Origin: Cylicocyclus nassatus | Lineage: Eukaryota; Nematoda; Chromadorea; Rhabditida; Strongylidae | Assembly (NCBI GenBank): GCA_958299035.1 | Contig: CATQJL010000112.1 | Coordinates: 19,372,812-19,436,811 of the forward strand | Length of the DNA: 64,000 nucleotides | Reading direction: 5' to 3' | In this document: positions 1 through 11,203 of the stretch, one piece after another | How the letters are laid out: the number at the start of each line of letters is the position of its first letter | Numbering within the stretch: position 1 is the stretch's first letter | The notes under the pieces: generated by a model | Told to the model about the DNA's origin: nothing | The model's input: the letters and a program-made list of their open reading frames with translations, nothing else | Databases searched by the model: none | Program-made: the position numbers and the translations under genes

Positions 1-27
1 AAGCAGTGGTATCAACGCAGAGTACTC
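1..27 (+). other. Library adapter (SMART-type oligo), not biological
   Basis: The window opens with AAGCAGTGGTATCAACGCAG followed by AGTACTC. This is the well-known SMART/SMARTer template-switch amplification oligo. The same 27 bases recur in reverse complement directly before the gap at 40360. I read it as untrimmed adapter at a contig end. The Penelope-like reading frame on the minus strand runs into it, so the last few residues of that frame are adapter-encoded. Confidence 0.93.
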
Positions 28-548
28 AATTGGCTTACGATCGTATTCAGAAACCACGAAATCCTGTCTGTAGGGCCACCAACGCAGCTTATTATCTGGC
101 GCACCTTATAAGTTGTTGCCGACATAGAGTGAATTTCCTGCGCTGTTATCTTGTGCGTTTTCAACAGATGATAGAACACCGGACTCGGGTTTTTTAATTT
201 CAGTCTATTGATAAATTTCTTCTCCAGTCCTGCAGATTTCGCTACGTTAACCCAAACATCGTTCAGCTTTTTGCACTGTGCCTGGAATTCTTTCCTTGAA
301 GAACGCTGGTATACTGTAGAATCGGAGAGGTGCATTTCTGCGATCTCTCTATCTAATGTTTGCGGCATCACTACAAATTCACCCCCCTTGTCGCTAACGG
401 AGATACGGATAGATTGCTCTTTCAGGGATTCGCGCATCTCTTTAAAACCTTGTCGCTGTTCTCGCATTAAATTAGTTTGGCGCACGCTCTTAAATCTCTG
501 CAAAACTATTGAAACTTCAGTTGAAAGTACGCGAAAGAGAAGAGGCAT
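27..548 (-). pseudogene. Penelope-like element, N-terminal reverse transcriptase part, truncated at contig end
   Basis: This frame reads on the minus strand from 548. It carries the N-terminal part of a Penelope-like (PLE) polyprotein: ISVSDKGGEFVVM, then FYHLLKTHK, then ISCVGGPTDRISWFL, which are conserved early RT-region motifs of this class. It is cut off by the contig end and adapter at 1-27, so the catalytic part is missing here. Directly upstream on the same strand (549-1126) lies the 3' end of another PLE unit, the usual pseudo-LTR arrangement of PLEs. It would act as a retrotransposon protein, not a host gene. It is incomplete and presumed inactive. Confidence 0.8.
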
Positions 549-1126
549 TCAGGAATGTGTTAGTAATTGTTATATGATATTATGCCAGTGCCGGGTTTGT
601 ACGGTGGAATTCTTTATTGGCCTTACGTTTCGACAATTTCGTCTTCGTCGGAGGCCTGAAAGTAGATTGCAGCGTTATATCTGCGAAACCAGACCGCCAA
701 ACCTCTCCGCACTGCCGAGTCTAGACCTCGTCCCGCACTCAGCGTACTGAGACATGTTGATCAGAAAACGAACCTTTAACCACCGTAGTGTTAGTGAGAG
801 TCAGTAGAGTCAGTACTTAGCCGCACCGAAGAGACAGACGACACTAAGTGCTGTCCTATGATTGTCACTTATATATGTGCAGACTATCGCTCACAGATCG
901 TTAAGATAGGCAAGAGTTCGGTTGTTATCGACACGCATTCATTTCTGTTATTCATGCTAGGATTTCTGAGAGAAATCCACGCTGCCTCGACGGTCTTTCT
1001 TACTGTAATCTCTGTCTCGTATGACAAGATAGTGCATTTAACGTCAAATTCATCGCCATTGTGCGTCTCAATCCTATGTCTTCCTAACGGTGATAACGCA
1101 TTTGCTCTCTTTTTGCCGCCAGATGT
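549..1126 (-). repeat. Penelope-like pseudo-LTR (3' end of an upstream unit), inverted copy of 1983-2545
   Basis: Read on the minus strand, this segment begins inside the C-terminal endonuclease coding part (RHRIETHNGDEFDVKC, then NPSMNNRNEC), passes a stop and continues into a 3' untranslated tail containing AATAAAG. The same order is found on the plus strand at 1983-2545 with few differences, so the two form a long inverted repeat. The match ends at 1126/1127, where the plus-strand unit starts within its RT. A 5'-truncated PLE unit placed upstream of another unit serves as promoter-bearing pseudo-LTR in this class (established for PLEs); that it does so here is inference. Confidence 0.75.
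619..656 (-). ncRNA. Second copy of the hammerhead-like motif
   Basis: Reverse-complement copy of 2471-2508 inside the inverted pseudo-LTR, with identical stems and core. It would sit upstream of the truncated minus-strand ORF, where PLE ribozymes usually lie. Confidence 0.38.
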
Positions 1127-2241
1127 ATGTAACATATTCAAGTGGTCTGGGAGCTATTACTCGCAGATCAGAGGATTAACGATGGGACAACGTCTAGCCC
1201 CAGTCCTTGCAATTTGTTTTATGAGTAAGATCGAGGAAGCAGTACTTGCACGCTTGCCATTGATGTATTGCCGTTACATCGATGACTGCTGCGTTATAAC
1301 ATCGACGCAGTCCGAAATGGACGAATGCTTCAGAATTTTGAACGAGCAGTCACGGCACATCAAGCTTACGCGAGAAATCCCGAAAAACGGATGGCTTTCC
1401 TTTCTAAATGCCCAAATAAGTTTGTGTGGTGATACCATTCGCATGAAATGGTACAGAAAGGAAAGTTCAAAGAACATCTTGCTACACGCCAACTCAGCGC
1501 ATCCGTCAACGACGAAACGAGCCGTTGTGCGCAATATGTTTCGAACTGCTGTTAGTGTATGCACGGGTGAACAAGAACGGACTTGAGTCTAAAAGGTTGG
1601 CTACACAAATTGCGCGTAGTAATAAATACTCACCACAAGGTTTCCGCTGCGCTTCGAAGCTTACAGACTGTAGCCACACTCGCGATAACAACAAAGTACC
1701 CTTGTGCATGCCTTTTATTTCCGATAAATTCAGTGCAGCAATAAAACAATGCCTAGCGCGAGCACAACTGCAAAATGATGTTATACTTGTGAACATTCCG
1801 AACGTGAACATCAAAGAGCAGTTGCTAAGGAACAGACTCTACGACGCAGAATGTCTGTCAAAGCACTGTATTGTCTGTCCATATGGAAAACCAGGCGATT
1901 GCGCAAAGGCAGGAGTAGTGTATGAATTAGAATGTTTGAAGTGTAAGGCGACATATATAGGAGAAACGGGTAGATTGCTGAACGTTAAACTTGAGGAACA
2001 TCTGGCGGCAAAAAGACGAGCAAATGCGTTATCACCGTTAGGAAGACATAGGATTGAGACGCACAATGGCGATGGATTTGATGTTAAATGCATTATCTTG
2101 TCATGCGAGACAGAGATTACAGTAAGAAAGACCGTCGAGGCAGCGTGGATTTCTCTCAGAAATCCTAGCATGAATAACAGAAATGAATGCGTGTCGATAA
2201 CAACCAAACTCTTGCCTATCTTAACGATCTGTGAGCGATAG
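1127..2241 (+). pseudogene. Penelope-like element, RT catalytic part plus GIY-YIG endonuclease, one frameshift
   Basis: The first part (1127-1586) holds RT motifs: GLTMGQRLAPVLAICFMSKIE and the catalytic RYIDD, followed by LSFLNAQISL. The second part (to 2241) lies one frame over and carries NKYSPQGFRCA, a cysteine cluster CIVCPYGKPGDC with LECLKCK, then ATYIGETGRLLNVKLEEHLA and EAAWISLRNPSMNNRNEC. These fit the GIY-YIG-type endonuclease that ends PLE proteins. The frames switch near 1575-1586 (ACTTGAG), so a one-base indel breaks the ORF. The N-terminal RT part is absent from this unit. It is a 5'-truncated, frameshifted retroelement copy joined head to head with the minus-strand unit. Confidence 0.85.
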
Positions 2242-2545
2242 TCTGCACATATATAAGTGACAATCATAGGACAGCACTTAGTGTCGTCTGTCTCTTCGGT
2301 GCGGCTAAGTACTGACTCTACTGACTCTCACTAACACTACGGTGGTTAAAGGTTCGTTTTCTGATCAACATGTCTCAGTACGCTGAGTGCGGGACGAGGT
2401 CTAGACTCGGCAGTGCGGAGAGGCGTTTGGCGGTCTGGTTTCGCAGATATAACGCTGCAATCTACTTTCAGGCCTCCGACGAAGACGAAATTGTCGAAAC
2501 GTAAGGCCAATAAAGAATTCCACCGTACAAACCTGGCACTGGCAT
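2242..2545 (+). repeat. Penelope-like element 3' end
   Basis: Non-coding 3' tail following the stop of the endonuclease frame. It matches 549-858 inverted. It includes AATAAAG at 2509-2515 and a hammerhead-like stem at 2471-2508. Similarity to the inverted copy fades after about 2545, which marks the end of the element. Confidence 0.7.
2471..2508 (+). ncRNA. Candidate minimal hammerhead-ribozyme-like motif in the Penelope-like 3' end
   Basis: A closing stem GGCCT/AGGCC brackets CCGACGA, a GAC/GTC stem, GAAA, and CGTA. This follows the order of a minimal type I hammerhead (CUGANGA, stem II, GAAA, near-absent stem III, cleavage after UH, stem I). Hammerheads with very short stem III are known from PLE pseudo-LTRs. 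Two departures from the consensus are visible: C in place of U in CUGANGA and an extra A before stem II. It may therefore be decayed or a look-alike. An identical copy is at 619-656 on the minus strand. Confidence 0.4.
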
Positions 2546-5500
2546 AATATCATATAACAATTTCAAAATTTTCAATTTTTTCTTGAATAACCGAACGAAA
2601 ACGAGACTTATCTTGATGACTGATAGTAGGCTGGTAAACACATGGCTGTACTAAATTTTGGAACATTTTATTGACAAAAGAATGAGTTATGGCACTTTTT
2701 AGAGTGGACCTATATTTTTGTCCAGCACTGTATTGTACCGAGCTCAGGTAACGTTTTACCTATGGTGCCCCATTGTGTGGGACCGAACCATAAGCCACTC
2801 TTGGAGCGACTTTCACCCAAAATGCACTCAGTTGCTGGAAAAAAACTTAGAAATCAACTTTTTATTTTCAACGAGGTTAACCGTTGATAGTCCTTCGCGA
2901 CAGCCCAAGTTGGTGTTGAAGACATGGCAATTTGATTTTTCACCATTTATCACATAAACGGGCGACATGCAAGCTTCCATGTCAGAACATTTTATGAACG
3001 CAATTTCAAAAGTTTTGTAAGGATAGAAATAAAAGCAATGCTTATTTGTGTAGAGTGAAATAAGGCGATCAATAGGTGATCTATAATCGCTATGTTTAGG
3101 ACACACATAACGAAGATATTTAGATGTAGTGATGAGGCAGCGATGGCAGTTGGAACTTTCTTTGAAGAGGGTTCAAACCGTTAAGAGTCGCATTTCGCCC
3201 TAGAGAGGAAGCCAAGTAAGCCAGAACCCTCATGTTATGCTAAGAGTTGGTGGTTTCGGGTAAGAGTTTTGCATACTATTGCCGTGCTTTCTTCATTAAT
3301 TTTTCCAATGTTCTTCAAAAATGTGATTAACCTTTGACAAAAGCCTAGAAATTCTTAGAAAGTTGCGTGATGAAATCAAAATACTTGGAAACATTGCTAT
3401 AGAATTTCCAGATTATTTTTGGAATTTTTCATCAAATGGCCTGATTTACAATGGCGCTGTATGTTGAAAATTCAGACTGTAATTCTACAGTAGCAAAGAG
3501 AGATCGGAGTTTTACTCCATACTTAAAGTCTAAATTAAAGCAAATAAAAATGGTCCCCAAAGAACGCTGAACGACATTGGCAAGCAAATTATTAACGACC
3601 AAACTGTATGCATATTTTTCAGTACCTTATAGAAAAGTGCAATTATGAATCAACCTGATATTAGGTTGGAACATAACTCTTGCAACAAAACAGTTTAATC
3701 GCAATAATTCGTATTTTTCCTTATTTGTGATAACTTTGATATATTATTCTCCCCCCCCCCCCACCCGAACGAAAGGGTATGTTACTGCTTAGAATGTAGA
3801 TATCAGATCTACATAGAGAGCACTGTTTAAGGTTGGTCGCGAGCGAGCCTTGCTCTATTGTGGCTTGGCCGAAATAAAAAAAAATAGCGGCGAACAAGTT
3901 TGTGGGTCTGAGCGACATGCAAGTAACAAACTCCCTTTTGTTCGTAAAATGCATTCAACAGGAAATTGCGAAAATCGAAGGTGGTAACGGCGAAGTTATT
4001 CTACTGGTGTCCATCTGCCGCCGTGCGGGGCCCTCGTGACATTCCGAGACCTCACTGGAAGCATTCGATATGACACCCTTTCACTGAAAAAATGAAGTGA
4101 AAAGCTGCAGCTAGTCGTTCTATTGCACAACAGCTCTCCATCTGCCTTTATAAGGTTTTTTCTTAAACATCATAGCTCTGAGTAAGTTGCTCTATACAAA
4201 TGGAGCAGTGAAGAGATTTGGGTCCCGAAGTGGCCATCACTACGACTGCATATCATCACAAAGAGTTTGAAGCGCTGATTTCAATTCTGCCTTCCGTTTC
4301 TGCAAAAGCTTCGAGGGAAATATGTTATAAAGGTTTATTTGCGTGAAATTTGCAGAAATAAGAGTAACCAAAATTCCAAAATTCAAACAAAGTGGATTTG
4401 AACAACCTACTTGCGACAGCTTGAAAATGGTTAGTGTGATGCTGATCTATTCAAAATATTAGTCTGTTTCATCACTTGTAGTCGCTCAAAACCATTCAAA
4501 TTTTGATGATTTGAACGGCCACAACTTCCTTCCAAAAATTGCATTCTGTGGTAATAGGCCACTTCGACTCCGCAACCCTCCTTTGTAAGTAAAAAAACCA
4601 AGAAATAGAGAGCTCGAAAAAGCTTCGGAAGGCTCCGTCTTTTTACACGCACTTCACAAAATGCTTCCCTTTCGCGTTCGTAAACATTAACATTGAGTTT
4701 GTGGAAAGCGGAAGTGGGGGGACTATAAACTGACTTTTTAGTAGGTAGTTTTGAAAATTTCTTCCGTTTTTTTTGACATGTCATAAAACACGTGAAATAC
4801 AGATAGGCAAAACTAAAAAATAATCGATAAATTCTCTTCCTCTTTCCAACAGTCATGATTACAAAATGTATGCTTTCATGATCATCGAAATAATCGCCAA
4901 AATGTCAAACTCATGGTTTTTACCAGGCCCCATTGGCAATTTTGCAAATTTTTTATTTCGATCTTTAAGAAGAGTTTTTATAAGGGACGCTCCCTCCCTC
5001 CTCAAATAAGTCGCGAAATCTTTGAAAGTCCCTTGCATGGGTTATAGAAATGCGCAAGTGTCTTGTTTATATTTGCAATTAATCTTAAAAAATTTTGATA
5101 CTTTCTAAAAATTCATTTTAGCTTTATAAGAAATTTTCGGCGGTGGGGGGGGGGGAGAGAGGAAGGGGGTGGCTTCCACGGTTTGCAAAAATAACCTCAT
5201 GATGGATCTTGATTGTTTCAGCATTTTTTGTGCCATACCTGAAATCAGTGCCAAACTAAGCACAGATGACAAAGTATTCGATATTTCGCCCGGATCTTGC
5301 CCTTTAATCCTCTAACAGAAGGAAGGAACTGCGTTATGTGTGAATGATCCGCACAAAACTCGATGTATGTAGGACGCAACGCTCTGCACATTGTTAGTTT
5401 ACGAAGTTTTTCTTCCTTTCATTACCCTCCTGATACTTGACCACTCTAATAGCAACTGAGTTCTACCGAATCTCTGAAAGATCCCCATTTGGGTTCTTAT

Positions 5501-5682
5501 ATAATGTCAAAAGCGTGTGTGTAATTCTTCACCAAATTTAGAAAATTTTTTGTATGCTTGGAATCTGAACTGCAGCAATTGGTTCGGGAGCATCACTATG
5601 TTAGACATCTAATCAAACAAAGTTTCATGCAGATATGAAAAAGTAAGAAATTAGCATTTTGTATTCTCAAGCGATGCATGGC
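2546..5682. other. No recognisable gene; repeat debris
   Basis: I see no coding region with family motifs or splice structure here. There is a C-run near 3751-3762 and a G-run near 5143-5155. At about 3970-4040 the sequence resembles the end of the hAT-type family seen at 20440-20505 (both have GTCCATYTG followed by a GC-rich GGGCCCT-like end). The segment lies outside the inverted arms. Confidence 0.5.
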
Positions 5683-6966
5683 CTATTTTTAGCTACTGAA
5701 GTTTCCTTAATGGACACGAGATATTCTGTCACTGAATAGCTTAATCTTTGCCAACATAGAAGAGATAACTTTAAAACAAGGTTTTAACAAAATGTCATAA
5801 TATGCCTTGTTTCAAGCTGGAGTGAGAAGACGTAATAATTTAAAATACATCGCATAACAGCAAGACCATAGCAGGCTGGGAGAGTTCTGACATTCAAACC
5901 ATTATCGACAAAAGTAGTTTCTTTATATAGCCATTGCCACAGCTCAGCTCAGCAGTTCACTTTTCGACTTCATTCTAATCTTTTGTGCAGCTTTGATCAG
6001 TTTTGATCACCTGATTTCAGATAACTAAGTGCTTCGACGAACAATGCTTGCTTGGCAATTTTTTGTAGCGGTAACTCGTCTTCTGACTTGTGATTAAAAA
6101 GTGACGCGCGACAATTTCAGGTTGTGTTGGCTCTCGTATCGAATGTCTTTACCTTACCGATATATACAGGGGGAGCGCCAGTTATATTTCCGAAGGTTTT
6201 CCATTGATACCCCTTTAACAACCGCGTTAGAAATCGCGCCCCATTGAGCTCAATCATTGGAAGTAAATTTTTTTGTTAAAATTCGAAAGTTTTCAAGGAA
6301 TAAGTGACAGTACTCGATTAACAAATGTGGCACTTACAATGTGCTAAAAAAAGAATTTAAGCGTCTACATGCACTGTCTCACAACAGACCGGATCTGCAA
6401 CCAATACATACAACAATTTTCTTCATACCGAGAACAGAACCTAGCAAACAAGCATGAAAGTGCCCAACTTCTCCAAAATCTGAAATCGAAATGCAAAGTG
6501 CACGCAAATAGCTCAAATCTCGAATCTAAGTGGGGACTGGAGTGATGTGGGGACAGGTCGTTTTGAGCAATTTTTTATGCTGCAATGCCTGAGCTGATCT
6601 TTTGAGTAAAAAGAAGTTTATTAGATTATTATGATAGCAAGCGTAAGATGCTTATAGGAAACTGAATGTGGACGCTCTACAAATATTCGCGGTGATTAGA
6701 AAATCGCGTGCTCCAAGAATTCTATGAAGAGCTAAATCTGACGCGAACTGACTAGACACAATGAAAGCCACATTGTCTTTCGATTAAGTTGCGTTCATCA
6801 AAAGGTTTAGGCCAAATTCAGTAAAAGGGATTCAACGACGAAGTTGAGACATTAGAGTTTTAGTGACATAATGTCCAAAACGACCATTCAGTGAGCAAAT
6901 CTACTTGAATTGTACGTTCACACCGCTGCCCTTTTTTGAAAAAAAATAATGAATAAAAGGCTAGTT
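5683..6966. other. Arm sequence without a recognisable gene
   Basis: Matches about 59650-61514 inverted. It contains the empty TTAA target (5741-5744) for the right-arm element at 61050-61446. At 6165-6230 it differs from the right arm around the TA element at 60374-60587, so that insertion has no clean empty counterpart. No coding features are seen. Confidence 0.5.
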
Positions 6967-8147
6967 ATAGTTAGGGTCAAGCGTGGGGTGTGGCATGCCA
7001 GACCTGGGAGTCGTATTGAGGAGTCAAAAGGGGGAGGGGGTCGTAGTTGGGTAATCTGATAATAGTGATAACATGATATTCGTGCCATATCCATAATTAG
7101 CATGTCAATTACCCCCTGTAGACAAAGTTTGAGCGAATTCTGAAGATTCAAGATACTAGGCTACCTGAGTGAAATAGTCATGTTCCAACATTGTTAACTT
7201 TGTTTCAGAGGTGAATTGGCTATCCGTTTTTGCACTCAAGACAAAGCACTATTCCTTGCTTGTCCATCTCGGAACTCCCGCTTCAAAAGACCTTAGAACT
7301 GTGAAATTAGAGGTCATCCAAAAGCACGTTTTTCCCATTTTCCGCTTTTGATGGCTGTGCTTTCACCAAATATTACTCAGAGCTAAGAAGACGAATCAGG
7401 CTCAAATCACTCCTGTGAAAACTAGGAGATCTAGGCTATCGATTCATATAAATACTGTTCGCTAAAAGTGTTTTTTTTTATATAGTTAATGGGGTGTGGC
7501 ACACCCCCTTAAAGGCAGTGGGTCGGCAAACCTCAACAACTCAGGACTTCAACGCGGTGGGTTCCTTATCATCCAAGTTTGAAAACAGTGCAATCCCGGT
7601 TGCACAGCTGCTTTCCCTGCCGAGAAAACTGCTCTCAAACTTACACGCGCAGGCCAATCTTGCACGCATCCGGACGAGTTGGCAAATTCCTTCTCACCAT
7701 TGGAGACTGCCCGCCGCAGTGCTATAACCATTGGGTCCTGCAACGATTCAGCGTCGTCAGCCTTGCTCCACTCGTCCATTGTCAAAAAGAAGGGCATTGA
7801 AAAAGGCGCTCGTTTTCGCCATTTTCAAGCCCTCAAAAATGCATTTTCGGAATCAGCGTATTGAATAACCCCAGGCAAGCGAAAATTTCACTAGGTTGAA
7901 ATTTGCCGAGCCACTGCCTTTAAAAGCTATGGCAGCCTTAGGTAGCCTTTTATCTCAGCCTAGTATCTCGAATCTTCAGAATTCGCTCAAACTTTGTCTA
8001 CAGGGGTTAATTGACATGCTCATTATGGATATGTTGCCCATTATGTTTGACAGGGCCTTCAGGTAATGCTATCTCAGGTATATAATTCAGGGGGGGGGGT
8101 TGTAACCAGCGATCGTGTGCCACACCCCTTGCTTGACCCTGGTTATA
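6967..8147. mobile_element. Foldback DNA element, TATAACC family, copy 1
   Basis: The ends are inverted repeats: TATAGTTAGGGTCAAGCGTG at the left and the reverse complement of TATAACCAGGGTCAAGCAAG at the right, each followed by a GGGGTGTGGCAC core. Inner sections are also inverted (7075-7165 against 7945-8035, with GTCAATTA and CTGTAGACAAAGTTTGAGCG). A TTAA element is nested at 7513-7919. The right-arm counterpart is 58892-59649 without the nested element. No transposase is visible, so it is non-autonomous. Confidence 0.7.
7513..7919. mobile_element. TTAA-target MITE, AGGCAGTG family
   Basis: TTAA at 7509-7512 and 7920-7923 flanks an element beginning AGGCAGTGGGTCGGCAAA and ending with its imperfect inverse TTTGCCGAGCCACTGCCT. 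The right arm has the unoccupied site, a single TTAA at 59116-59119 between the same flanks. This gives boundaries and target duplication directly. A TTAA target suggests a piggyBac-type transposase, but the ends do not start with CCC. Confidence 0.82.
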
Positions 8148-8842
8148 GCATACGTTACTGTCATTTCGGTGATGAAAATCTTTAGAAAAGCTCAAGTATC
8201 ATGAGAATGATTGCGGAAAACATAAACACCCTTTTTTTGCCTGAAAAGTTTGCGTGTAGCTAGGTAATGAAAATTAGACTCCTTTATAGAAATTTTCAAA
8301 CATTCACATGCTGATTTCAAAAAAGAAATTGGGATCTGATGGTACTCGTATCTGAAAACCTACCTACTACTCAACAGCAAAGGAACAACGACTTCTTTTG
8401 AGGCGCAATTTTATTCTACGAGGAAGGAGGTTGAAAAGAAGTAAGCTAAACTCTAGGATTCAATTGAGAGAGCAGAATGATTCGACTTCGAAGAGCACTA
8501 CAAGTGTTCCTGATAGATATCACAGTTAGACCGGTTTTGATGGAAATAGAGGATAGAGATATTTGGTAAAAGTGATATCCCGCAAGAAGGATCACTTGCA
8601 GAGAATTTTATAAATTGCCGAACTTGGGTGTAGCAAAAAACGTGGGTTCGAAATTTCTGCGATTACTTTAGTGGTCACAAAAGCAAACCGTTTGGAAACA
8701 TGATCGCAGAAAAGTGGAAGTAAACTGCGTCGAGTATCCTTTGAAGTTTTGCCCACCTTTATCTGTGTTTTTATGCTAGGTCGAAGAAACCGCAAGAACT
8801 TCAGAAAGGACCTAATATTGCTTGAGAATGTTGCATTATTAT
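8148..8842. other. Arm sequence without a recognisable gene
   Basis: Collinear with about 58275-58890 inverted. No coding or RNA signature is seen. Confidence 0.5.
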
Positions 8843-10755
8843 CAGGGCCCGGCACGAGGTTGTCAAATGACAAGCTGGAATTCGTTCTCAGCAAAAAAAA
8901 CAAAGGGGATATCGTCTTTGCGAGGTCCGGGGCGAAGCCCCGGAAAAAATTGGTAGTTTATGCCCTCTGCTTATTTTGACATGTTATGTGCCTCAACAGG
9001 CGAACACCGGAGTTCGCGCGCGTCAAACCGCGCCGTCGCTAATTGCCGCACGCGCGACGTCGCTCAAACGATGCTATTTGTCACAGCATACATGACTAGT
9101 TCTTATTGTATGCGTAACAATATGACACCAAATTTTTTAAGCAAACGGAGAGAGGCTAGTGGAAACAAAGTATGAAAAATTATGAAAAACTTATGTGAAC
9201 GGAACGAGTAATAAGCATTTTTTCCGAAAATTTTGCAAAATTGGTAAATGAAGATGTGAATTCAAATGGCTCGTTTGCAACGCGCAGATGACGACATGGT
9301 ATGAAACTTGGTACGTATGTGGACACAGGCCTGTCGGAGTTAAATTAGGAGTTTTATTGAAAAATTATGTGACTGAAGGTTGTGGCAAACTTTTTTCTGA
9401 AAATTTCCCGCTACCAAAGAAACGAAAAAATGGCTCGTTTGCAACGCAGAGGGGACGAAATCGCGCGAGATTTGGTGTGCATATGCGCAGTAGGACTAAG
9501 TAACAAAGTATGAAAAATTATGAAAAACTTATGTGAATGAAGAGCGTGCTTAACTTATTTCCAAATTAGCTTGTCATTTGACAAGCTAATGACAAGCTGA
9601 GCTTGTCAAAACTCTCAGTTCACATAATTTTTTCAAAATTTTCACATAAATCTACTCTACACCTAAAGTTTAGTATATGTTGAAATTTTGGTTCCCAACC
9701 TCCTCCTCTCTTCATTGCTAGAGCCAAAAACACCTTCAGCAGCCCCGTGTCTTAAGCAGGAAAGCGTGCTCCAATCGATAACGGCGTCGCTGGGCCAATC
9801 GATAACAGCGTCGCTGGTTTTATAATCGGAGTTTTTTCCGTTTTTTTTTTCACCATTTTCGTGTCAAATTCTATCTAAATGAATAGAAGGTGAGTTTCTT
9901 GTTTATTTTATTGCGCTTATCCCAATTTGCATGAGTTTTGCACTTTTTACATAGCAATTGGTATGATGTTTATATTTTTCGCCGCCTTCGACTTCTCTTT
10001 TCCAGTTTTCTCACCGTTTTTTTTCTAGATCGCGCTAAATTGAAAAGAAGGTGAGGGTGTTGTTTCATTTACTTGTGTATGGTGCAATTTGCGTTCATTT
10101 TATGCTGTTTTGAATGTTGCTACGGCGCCACCTAAATATGCTTATTTATGTCAAAATTTATACTGTGCATGAACTGCGCTGCTCTTCCAGTGAGTTTTTG
10201 ACTTTTACTCGCGTTCTATTGTGACATAACCAAGGTGGATAAAATGAGATGAGTTTTTCTCCTCATTTCTAAGTGTTTTGCGTTTTTCATCACTTCTACT
10301 CTTTCTTTCTTGTACCTACCTCTTACCTTCATTTTTTACTGCGTCATATTCATCTCCATTTTTGTCGTTAATAAGGTTACGCATCATTCACTCATCTACT
10401 TTGTGAGTAAGAGAGTTATATGATAATGTGATCTTTGGAGACGCTGCTCTTTCTTCCTCACCTTCCTTTCCTACATCTTTCATCAAAAATCCGTCCCATT
10501 GCACTACACTCAGAGTTTAGGGCGTTTTCAAGGTTTCGCGTGCATGAAATCATCACAACAGCCATTGCGCTCTGCCGTTGCGGCTGCGAGCGTCTTCGCC
10601 GTTTTTTTCTTCAATAAATAGTTCTATGGGTAAAGTGTTCGCTGCGCAATCACTGGGATTAGTTTTTGGGTCAAAGAGATAATCGTAAAAAATTTTGGGG
10701 TCAAAGGGGAATTCGTTTTCGAAAACCCCTTTTGACAACCTCGTGCCGGGCCCTG
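8843..10755. mobile_element. hAT-type non-autonomous transposon with 8 bp target duplication
   Basis: The element starts CAGGGCCCGGCACGAGGTTG and ends in its inverse. ATTATTAT flanks both sides (8835-8842 and 10756-10763), an exact 8 bp duplication. CAGGG ends with 8 bp duplications are typical of hAT transposons. The right arm has the uninterrupted site near 58155-58195 (with ATTAGTAT). Inside are near-repeats of about 336 bp (AAAGTATGAAAAATTATG at 9167 and 9503) and a perfect hairpin at 8927-8943. No transposase ORF is seen, so it must be mobilised in trans. Confidence 0.88.
8927..8943. repeat. Perfect GC hairpin CCGGGGC-GAA-GCCCCGG
   Basis: A 7 bp stem with a GAA loop, followed by an A-run, lies inside the hAT element. 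It resembles the GC-rich hairpin near the 3' end of Helitrons, but no CTRR end follows at the expected distance, so I leave it unassigned. Confidence 0.5.
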
Positions 10756-11203
10756 ATTATTATTCCACATGTTACAAAAACAAAGCGAGATGCTGCATTC
10801 ATGAAAACACAGAAGAATGCTGCTTCGGTAATTTCCCGATTATGGTCAGGAACGTTCTCGTGTAAATGTTTGAATGTGATTAGGTCAAGAAAAGAAAACT
10901 CTATAATAAAGAAATTCCAAGTGAGATTAAAAATGAGCAGCAGAAACGACAAATTTGGCAAAAAATGGCGTTGAATTGACAAAACCATCGATTTTACACG
11001 AAATCGATAGATCAACTTCTCAAGGCGCTTGATCTCCACATCATCCCAGTATCAAACAAAATTTACCAAAACCAGCAGAATACATTCCTTCACGGAGATT
11101 TAATTTTTCCTTAATGATGAATCCTAATTCGCCAACGTGTCTAGGCATTCGCCAACGTGTCTAGGCATCGTGCGGTTGCTTCTCTCTGAGCTCTGTTATA
11201 CAA

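Noticed and set aside
858..1126. Apparent N-terminal extension of the plus-strand RT frame
   Set aside because: It is the antisense of the inverted pseudo-LTR coding end and only happens to be open.
3721..3954. Frame with a poly-Gly stretch on the minus strand
   Set aside because: Made by a C homopolymer; no other support.
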